Positions 1 to 3,973 of a stretch of 5,330 nucleotides of DNA are shown piece by piece. The notes beneath the pieces are model-generated. The model ran no database searches. It saw only the letters and a list, made by a program, of their open reading frames with translations, and was not told where the DNA came from. Position numbers and translations under genes: made by a program. Source of the stretch: CAZXDS01 sp964639525 (GTDB lineage Bacteria > Bacteroidota > Ignavibacteria > Ignavibacteriales > Melioribacteraceae). Position 1 is the stretch's first letter. Every line of letters starts with the position of its first letter. The stretch lies in NCBI GenBank assembly GCA_964639525.1, contig CAZXDS010000219.1:1-5330 (forward strand), read 5' to 3'.

Positions 1-1266
1 AACGGCAGCAACGTATTGTGATTCAAGCTCAAATAAACTTCGCTGTGCGTCAAGTACATCTAACACGGTAAACCTGCCGACAAGATTTCCTTTAGTAATA
101 ATTTTAAAAGCATCCTTGGCTTTTGGTATTGATTTGCTTTCCAGTTTTTCAATCATCAGATTGAATGCAGTAATGTTATTGTAAAGAAGTTTAAGCTTAG
201 CTTCCGCCTGGTTGAGTGTGCTGTTGTAATTATATTTTGTTTGATCTTGTTTAATTATTGCTTGCTGAATATTACCTCTGTTGTTGTTAAACAGCGGAAG
301 GGGAATGGAAGCACCGAGGACAAATACATTATTGTTTGTTTCGCTAAGTCTTCTGTAGCCGACGGAGATTGATAAATCGGGAATGGCTTTCGATTTTTCA
401 AATTCCACCATGGTTTTTGTCCGTTCCATTTCGGTTTTGTATTTAACCAATGCAGGTGATTTTTCAAGCCGCATAATCAATTTGTTTAGTGCCGGTATTT
501 CATATTTTAAGCTGCGGATGTTTTCAACTTTTGTAAACCCAAGCATAGGTTTACCAAGTAATGTTTTAAGATTAGCTATGCCCGACTTAATTCGCATTTC
601 AATGTTTTGAATTTGAATTTCTAACGAAGTAGAAATTAATGACGCACGTGATGATTCGGCTGGCGAAACTTTTCCGGCTTTAATTCTTCTTTCTAAATTT
701 GTTAAAAAATTCTTTGATATTTTCAGCAGTTTCCTGTTCAAATTATTTTGGTGTTGCAGTGAAGAAATTAATGTAAATGATTTCCTGATTTCCGATATAA
801 GCCGCAGCTGTTCGCTTATTAAATCCCAATTGGCAAGAGTTGAATTAAGCATCTGAACTTTACGTCCTTTATTTAATCTTCCGCCGAGAACAAAGTCCTG
901 GCTAATAGAAAAAGTGTTTTCGCTTGCCGAAAAACCACCAAAATCTCCCGAACCGAAAATATTTTCAAGCTCAATTCCAATATTGGGATTCGGGTATAAC
1001 CCTGCCTGTAAAGCAGCAGCTTGGAAAGAGCTGATTTCTAATTTTTTAGATTTTAAGCGGGGATTGTTTCTTAATCCGATAATTATTGCCTGCTTTAATT
1101 TCAAAACCGCATTTGAGTCTATCACACTTATTTTAAGTGTGTTAGTCCCCGATGTTTCTGTAAGTTCTTTATAGAATCTGTTTACAGAAGAAGTATCTTG
1201 TGCCGAAATTGTGAGGAAATTTATTAGTATTAAATATCCGCTCATTAATAAAACTTTACTTAACAT
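1..1266 (-). CDS. czcC: CzcC-type outer-membrane channel of a heavy-metal RND efflux system (TolC superfamily), 3' end missing
   Basis: The frame is open from ATG at 1266 to the window edge, 422 codons with no stop. The start is supported by an AAAGGA Shine-Dalgarno sequence 7-8 nt upstream and by the signal peptide it exposes (residues 1-22, hydrophobic LILINFLTISAQ, no lipobox Cys). Recognisable family blocks in order: an amphipathic helix with 'LRNNP' (65-69); 'QAGLYPNPNIGIELENIFGSG' region (87-107); 'ISQDFVLGGR' (121-130); long helical stretches typical of the periplasmic barrel; then, in the second repeat, 'IPDLSISVGYRR' (295-306), 'LGASIPLPLFNNNRGNIQQA' (317-336) and 'GRFTVLDVLDAQRSLFELES' (397-416). 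These are hallmarks of CzcC/CusC-like outer-membrane factors, which form trimeric exit ducts for Co/Zn/Cd-type RND pumps. About 20 residues are probably missing at the C-terminus. Position behind a CadC-like repressor fits metal efflux. The specific metal cannot be told from the sequence. Confidence 0.93.
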   Translation of the reverse strand, partial: MLSKVLLMSGYLILINFLTISAQDTSSVNRFYKELTETSGTNTLKISVIDSNAVLKLKQAIIIGLRNNPRLKSKKLEISSFQAAALQAGLYPNPNIGIELENIFGSGDFGGFSASENTFSISQDFVLGGRLNKGRKVQMLNSTLANWDLISEQLRLISEIRKSFTLISSLQHQNNLNRKLLKISKNFLTNLERRIKAGKVSPAESSRASLISTSLEIQIQNIEMRIKSGIANLKTLLGKPMLGFTKVENIRSLKYEIPALNKLIMRLEKSPALVKYKTEMERTKTMVEFEKSKAIPDLSISVGYRRLSETNNNVFVLGASIPLPLFNNNRGNIQQAIIKQDQTKYNYNSTLNQAEAKLKLLYNNITAFNLMIEKLESKSIPKAKDAFKIITKGNLVGRFTVLDVLDAQRSLFELESQYVAAV

Positions 1267-1273
1267 AATGAGT

Positions 1274-1279
1274 TCCTTT
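1274..1279 (-). promoter_or_regulatory. Shine-Dalgarno sequence of the CzcC-type gene
   Basis: Read on the minus strand this is AAAGGA, placed 7-8 nt before the ATG at 1266. It is the clearest ribosome binding site in the window and supports the chosen start over the in-frame Met at residue 8. The other genes have weak or absent SD sequences, so this gene may need its own initiation signal after the 87-nt gap. Confidence 0.75.
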
Positions 1280-1310
1280 AAGTAATTAAAATTTGAATTA
1301 TATAATATTT

Positions 1311-1329
1311 AAACGGTGGTAAAACACCG
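1311..1329 (-). terminator. Small hairpin in the gap before the CzcC-type gene; possible weak terminator or attenuator
   Basis: On the minus strand CGGTG (1329-1325), a 6-nt loop and CACCG (1318-1314) form a 5-bp GC-rich stem, followed by only TTT and then AAATATT. It lies in the 87-nt gap between the 138-residue gene and the CzcC-type gene. The stem is short and the U-tract poor, so full termination is unlikely. Partial termination, mRNA processing or no function are all possible. Confidence 0.25.
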
Positions 1330-1353
1330 GCTTGTTGTGTAAGTTATCGGATA

Positions 1354-1770
1354 TCAGATTATGAGGGCAATTGTAGTACGACTTTCCAAAGCCGGATTAA
1401 CATTAATTAAATGTTTTGTGTTGTAGAAAATTAGCTTTCCATTTTGTTTGGCTTTATCAAAATTTGCTATAAAGGATTTTTTTAATTTTACGTGAGAATT
1501 GACGTTGGATTTTACAATGTTTTTGTCAAGATGAACATCTAACCTGTAGTCGGTACAGAAATCTTTTTCAAAATTGTTAACATTAGCAACATTAAATAGA
1601 TTATTTACATTTACATGATTATTTTCAACATTTTCAATATGAAAGAATTCGCCTTCATCCTCGCAAATTACTTTTTTTTCCAAAGCAAAATGAAAAACAG
1701 TTATGTGCGAGAAAATTGCTATAAGCAAAACAATTGCAGCAAAACGATATTTATTTTTTAATATATTCAT
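1354..1770 (-). CDS. Unrecognised 138-residue membrane-anchored/exported protein, Asn-Val-His-rich, in the metal-efflux operon
   Basis: I do not recognise this family. An N-terminal hydrophobic segment (about residues 10-29, after a KNKYR positive patch) is an uncleaved anchor or signal peptide, so the rest should be periplasmic. The mature part contains two cysteines (C36 in 'VICEDEGE', C72 in 'DFCTDY'), several histidines (44, 52, 80, 93, 120) and an odd Asn/Val-rich stretch at 46-66 in which 'NV' recurs. Its ATG overlaps the stop of the upstream ArsR gene as ATGA, so translation is almost certainly coupled, and the CzcC-type gene follows 87 nt later. By position it resembles small periplasmic accessory proteins of czc/cnr-type loci, and the Cys/His content would suit metal binding. 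That role is inference only; no homology is claimed. The coupling and signal segment make it a real gene with good confidence. Confidence 0.8.
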   Translation of the reverse strand: MNILKNKYRFAAIVLLIAIFSHITVFHFALEKKVICEDEGEFFHIENVENNHVNVNNLFNVANVNNFEKDFCTDYRLDVHLDKNIVKSNVNSHVKLKKSFIANFDKAKQNGKLIFYNTKHLINVNPALESRTTIALII

Positions 1771-2132
1771 TTTTGCAATTCTTCGGCGTGTTCTAAAGCT
1801 GCTGCAATAATGTTGTTTACGTGGTTATCCGATAAGGAATAATAAACCATTTTCCCTTCTTTATGATATTTCACTAACCGTTGTCCTCTTAGCAAACGTA
1901 ATTGATGTGAAACTGCTGAAACCGATACATTTGCTAAAGCGGAAAGGTCGCATACACAGAGTTCTTCTTTTGAAAGTGCCATCATAATTTTCAATCTTGT
2001 AGGGTCGCTCAATGCTTTAAGAATATCCGAAGTGTCGGTTATTAAATCGGTGTCAGGCAGTTCTTTTTTTACATTCCGAACTTTCTTTTCGTCAATATAT
2101 GTTACTCCGCAAACCGGTGTTTCATTTTTCAT
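1767..2132 (-). CDS. ArsR/SmtB-family metal-sensing repressor, CadC-like, with both alpha3N and alpha5 metal sites
   Basis: The product from ATG 2132 has 121 residues; S. aureus CadC has 122. The core is a winged helix-turn-helix: 'LSDPTRLKIM' (41-50), recognition-helix region 'VSVSAVSHQLRLLRGQRLV' (69-87), wing 'YHKEGKMVYYSL' (89-100). Metal-site residues align with CadC at a constant +1 offset: C8, C59 and C61 (alpha3N thiolate site, within 'ELCVCDL') and D102, H104, H115, E118 (alpha5 Zn-type site). The counterpart of CadC Cys11 is Tyr12. These repressors dimerise on an operator and release it on binding Cd/Pb/Zn-type metals. A longer frame could begin at TTG 2159, but that codon lies inside the operator palindrome, and homology to the CadC N-terminus begins only after Met 2132. 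No SD precedes the ATG. The stop overlaps the next gene's start (ATGA). Neighbouring CzcC-type channel supports control of metal efflux. Confidence 0.93.
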   Translation of the reverse strand: MKNETPVCGVTYIDEKKVRNVKKELPDTDLITDTSDILKALSDPTRLKIMMALSKEELCVCDLSALANVSVSAVSHQLRLLRGQRLVKYHKEGKMVYYSLSDNHVNNIIAAALEHAEELQK

Positions 2133-2136
2133 AATG

Positions 2137-2168
2137 CAAACATAAGAACATTTGAACAAATGTGCAAA
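2137..2168 (-). promoter_or_regulatory. Bacteroidota-type promoter of the metal-efflux operon (TTTG-N20-TATGTTTG)
   Basis: On the minus strand TTTG (2168-2165) and TATGTTTG (2144-2137) are 20 nt apart, matching the known Bacteroidota -33/-7 consensus TTTG / TAnnTTTG with spacing of about 19-21 nt. The -7 box ends only 4 nt before the ATG at 2132, so the transcript would start at or next to the start codon and be leaderless or nearly so. This agrees with the missing Shine-Dalgarno. TTTG is common in AT-rich DNA; the spacing and the operator in between are what make it convincing. Confidence 0.6.
2143..2168. promoter_or_regulatory. Probable operator of the ArsR/CadC-like repressor (imperfect 12-2-12 palindrome)
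   Basis: The core CATTTG-AA-CAAATG is a perfect palindrome. Extended to GAACATTTG-AA-CAAATGTGC (2146-2165) it has one mismatch in 9-bp arms, and over 2143-2168 it pairs 9 of 12 positions around a 2-bp centre. A 12-2-12 geometry is the known form of SmtB/CadC-family operators. It fills the space between the -33 and -7 promoter boxes, so a bound dimer would block RNA polymerase. An overlapping CAAAT-GTT-ATTTG repeat at 2165-2177 could be a second site. Autoregulation is inferred. Confidence 0.65.
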
Positions 2169-2195
2169 TGTTATTTGAGCATTACCGTTAACTTC

Positions 2196-2212
2196 AGAGG
2201 CTGTGTTAAAAA
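2196..2212 (+). repeat. Left terminal inverted repeat of the candidate element
   Basis: AGAGGCTGTGTTAAAAA here matches the reverse complement of 2468-2484 (AGAGGCTGTGTGAAAAG) at 15 of 17 positions. The first 11 bases are identical. Confidence 0.7.
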
Positions 2213-2281
2213 CGCTAAAACCGTTGTTGCAGACCCGTATCGGGAAATGGTTACGCTAATTACTTAATTTTAAGTCATATT

Positions 2282-2317
2282 CCCACGATTAAAATACAGC
2301 GATTCGGGGTCAAAATT
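2282..2317 (+). repeat. Inner inverted-repeat arm, left copy
   Basis: This arm contains CCCACGATT, CAGCGATTC and GTCAAAATT in that order. The same three blocks in the same order occur on the minus strand at 2451-2418. The left copy is 36 bases, the right 34, with a 2-base gap and a few substitutions. Confidence 0.75.
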
Positions 2318-2381
2318 AAGATTACAAAAAACAACACGTTAAGAGTATATAAAAAAATATTATTCCGATTAAATTTGCCAT

Positions 2382-2420
2382 ATTTCTGTAACACAGATTA
2401 TTAATCTGTGTTACAGAAAT
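2382..2420. repeat. Near-perfect 39-base palindrome at the core of the candidate element
   Basis: Nineteen-base arms (ATTTCTGTAACACAGATTA and its exact reverse complement) flank a single T at 2401. No mismatches are present. It could form a strong hairpin or cruciform. On the plus strand it is followed by TTT only, and on the minus strand by no T-run, so it is not a typical intrinsic terminator. Its position at the foldback centre suggests it belongs to the element. Confidence 0.85.
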
Positions 2421-2451
2421 TTTGACTCTGAATCGCTGTTAAAATCGTGGG
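2418..2451 (-). repeat. Inner inverted-repeat arm, right copy
   Basis: Reverse-complement partner of 2282-2317, sharing the blocks CCCACGATT, CAGCGATTC and GTCAAAATT. It abuts and overlaps the central palindrome by three bases, while the left copy is separated from it by about 64 bases, so the two halves of the element are unequal. Confidence 0.75.
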
Positions 2452-2467
2452 TTAATAAAATTTTCGA

Positions 2468-2484
2468 CTTTTCACACAGCCTCT
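2468..2484 (-). repeat. Right terminal inverted repeat of the candidate element
   Basis: Read on the minus strand this is AGAGGCTGTGTGAAAAG, the partner of 2196-2212. An outer AACGGTAA at 2491-2498 pairs with TTACCGTT at 2182-2189 at exactly the same distance, so the symmetry extends beyond the AGAGGC ends. Confidence 0.7.
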
Positions 2485-2498
2485 AAATACAACGGTAA

Positions 2499-2629
2499 AG
2501 AATAATGTCAAATCAAAGTTGCAATCAAGAAAACAGATTGCCGTCACAAAGCGGAAACATAAACATTTTTATTAGGTATTATGGCTCCCTACAATTCAAT
2601 TTGCAGTAGAACCAATTATTTGAGAAAAC
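2499..2629. other. Intergenic stretch between the candidate element and the DUF2156 gene
   Basis: This 131-base stretch is the 3' side of the DUF2156 gene. I see no reading frame, no strong hairpin with a T-run, and no RNA gene. A 5-bp stem CAATC/GATTG around 2521-2543 is too weak to call a terminator. Confidence 0.5.
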
Positions 2630-3532
2630 TTATTTTACTAAACGCAGTAATTTAAACTTTGCAAGTTTCAATAAATTACTTTTTACTGAAACAGTAAAAA
2701 GCTGAGCTAAAGTTATTTCCGGATATCCGGCAATGTAAACATTTTCCCATTTAGGATTAAATTTATTTTTGAAAAAAAACAAGCCTGCGTAATTATAAGC
2801 AAATCGAAAGGAATGTCCGAGATGAAAAAGCACATTAGTTTTTGAAAACAGGCTATGTTCTTTTGAACTAAGTACAAAAGGAACTTCTCCGAGCGACCAA
2901 TATTTTTTTCCGTCATTTTTAATTCGATGAAAAACATCAAAAATCAAAGCTTCCATTATTCCGGCCGGTGCGGATTTTTTACGAAGTAGAAATTCGGTTT
3001 GAAATTTATCTGTTGAATTAACGGACACAACTATTGCACCAAGCCATTCATCAGTATTATTCTTAAAAACAAATAATCTTGTATCCTTCGGGAAACCGGT
3101 AACGTAAAGATGCAGCAGTAAAGGCTCCGAACCGTGTACTGTTTTTTTCTCAAATTCGAAAAGTCTTTGCTCTATTTCAGGGGAATACGGAATTTCATCA
3201 ACAACACCTGAACGGTAACCACGCCGAATTATTTCACGAATCGATTTTTTTGCAAAATGATTTTTATCTAATGACAAAATTGCTTCTTTACCGAGTGGCA
3301 ATGTTTCAAAACCCTTTTCCTGCAAAAATTGAGATGTTTGTGTATCTATCCCTCTCAGAAAAACAGAACCATTTTGTTCAGCGATGTAATTTTTTAAATA
3401 TTCAACAATATCAAATTCAGGCGGAACCATTCCGAGAGATAACCAGTTACCATTTTCTAAAATTAACGGGATGGCTGTGATATCGGCGTCTTTTCGGTTT
3501 TGTCTAATCCAACTTAAAGGTAATTTTTGCAT
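2630..3532 (-). CDS. Standalone DUF2156 / MprF C-terminal-like (GNAT-fold) protein
   Basis: The 300-residue product matches the phosphatidylglycerol lysyltransferase C-terminal domain (DUF2156) through blocks that I recognise: 'GFETLPLGKEAILSL' (74-88), 'APAGIMEALIFDVF' (188-201), 'GKKYWSLGEVPF' (208-219) and 'YAGLFFFKNKFNPKWE' (248-263) leading to 'GYP' (269-271). In MprF this domain moves an aminoacyl group from tRNA to phosphatidylglycerol. Here the large N-terminal membrane flippase domain is absent, and no membrane helix is evident. The tail (284-300) is short, basic and hydrophobic (SNLLKLAKFKLLRLVK-like), which could touch the membrane. Standalone DUF2156 proteins are widespread and mostly uncharacterised, so lipid aminoacylation is possible but not shown. 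The start ATG at 3532 has no SD. It appears to be a single-gene unit, divergent from the secreted-protein gene and separated from the metal operon by the candidate element. Confidence 0.88.
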   Translation of the reverse strand: MQKLPLSWIRQNRKDADITAIPLILENGNWLSLGMVPPEFDIVEYLKNYIAEQNGSVFLRGIDTQTSQFLQEKGFETLPLGKEAILSLDKNHFAKKSIREIIRRGYRSGVVDEIPYSPEIEQRLFEFEKKTVHGSEPLLLHLYVTGFPKDTRLFVFKNNTDEWLGAIVVSVNSTDKFQTEFLLRKKSAPAGIMEALIFDVFHRIKNDGKKYWSLGEVPFVLSSKEHSLFSKTNVLFHLGHSFRFAYNYAGLFFFKNKFNPKWENVYIAGYPEITLAQLFTVSVKSNLLKLAKFKLLRLVK

Positions 3533-3973
3533 TGATAGTCAGCCTATTTTCAAATATGTAATTCCATACAAAAATGATATTATCTTATTGCCGCACAAAA
3601 TAATATTAAAGTCCATAATATCATTTGTTTTTTTTGCAAAGTAAAAATATTTTATTAAGTTTCCTGCAACTTCTCAAGGTTAAAATGTTTTAGAATGAAA
3701 AATTTTATAAAATATTTTTGGCACAATCTTTACTTTCCCTCTCTCTCTCCATCTATGCGATTTTTGCGAAGACAAGATTATATATATTATTTACACTCAA
3801 CATCAAATAATTGCAAAAATGTTATTTTGCACAAAAAGTTATATGCTCCAATGGATACCGGATACATACTTTTGGAACAATCCAATGGGCACAGAGCAAA
3901 GTGTGGAAAGGATTTATTATAAGCTTATATCGTTTTTAAAAATTGATTTGTTACAAATTTTACTGAGAAAGCC
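3533..3973. other. Divergent intergenic region between the DUF2156 gene and the secreted propeller gene
   Basis: This 441-base region must hold the promoters of both flanking genes. Visible items are the 12-bp inverted repeat (3572-3626), an 18-base all-pyrimidine CT tract (3733-3750), two copies of TCCAATGG (3847-3854 and 3881-3888), and a TACTTTTG box at 3867-3874 that fits the Bacteroidota -7 consensus but lacks a -33 TTTG at the right distance. A 75-codon open frame at 3695-3922 (plus) has no SD, no recognisable features and a composition unlike the real genes, so I do not call it. No RNA gene is seen. Confidence 0.5.
3572..3626. repeat. 12-bp perfect inverted repeat upstream of the DUF2156 gene
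   Basis: AAATGATATTAT (3572-3583) is the exact reverse complement of ATAATATCATTT (3615-3626), with 31 bases between. On the plus strand a run of eight or nine T follows shortly after (3628-3635). The arms are very AT-rich, no plus-strand gene ends nearby, and it sits 40-94 bases upstream of the DUF2156 start. It may be a regulatory site, part of the 5' leader, or chance. Confidence 0.4.

Larger units (their letters stand above)
2182..2498. mobile_element. Candidate non-autonomous (MITE-like) element of about 317 bp with nested inverted repeats
   Basis: No reading frame of note lies here. The ends mirror each other: TTACCGTT, six unmatched bases, then AGAGGCTGTGT at 2182-2206, against the reverse complement at 2474-2498. 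Just inside, both ends continue with an A-run, so the end sequence is GAGGCTGTGT-N-AAAA, a pattern like the termini of several IS families; I cannot assign one. A second pair of arms (2282-2317 and 2418-2451) and a central palindrome (2382-2420) complete the nested structure. The left half carries about 55 and 64 extra bases compared with the right. I find no clear target-site duplication outside either pair of possible ends (2182/2498 or 2196/2484). The true boundaries and mobility are therefore uncertain, and an old, decayed element or a large foldback structure is also possible. Confidence 0.55.

Noticed and set aside
255..467. Minus-strand 70-codon frame and plus-strand frames at 383-610 and 914-1174
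   Set aside because: All lie within the CzcC-type gene in other frames; the minus-strand frame through the whole region encodes the recognisable channel.
2382..2420. Central palindrome as an intrinsic terminator or a dif site
   Set aside because: No T-run of useful length follows on either strand, and the one-base centre does not fit the 11-6-11 layout of dif. It is better explained as part of the nested element.
2170..2510. Target-site duplication flanking the candidate element
   Set aside because: No identical direct repeat was found immediately outside 2182/2498 or 2196/2484, so insertion cannot be shown from this window alone.
2713..3480. Frames at 2713-2940 (minus) and 3250-3480 (plus)
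   Set aside because: Shadows of the DUF2156 gene in other frames, without features of their own.
3867..3874. TACTTTTG as a promoter -7 box for the secreted protein
   Set aside because: It fits TAnnTTTG, but there is no TTTG about 20 bases upstream and it lies about 100 bases from the ATG. Such a match is expected by chance in AT-rich DNA.
3695..3922. 75-codon plus-strand open frame in the divergent intergenic region
   Set aside because: No Shine-Dalgarno, no signal or domain, contains a CT tract, and the composition does not resemble the neighbouring genes. Most likely a chance frame, though relatives could be checked for it.
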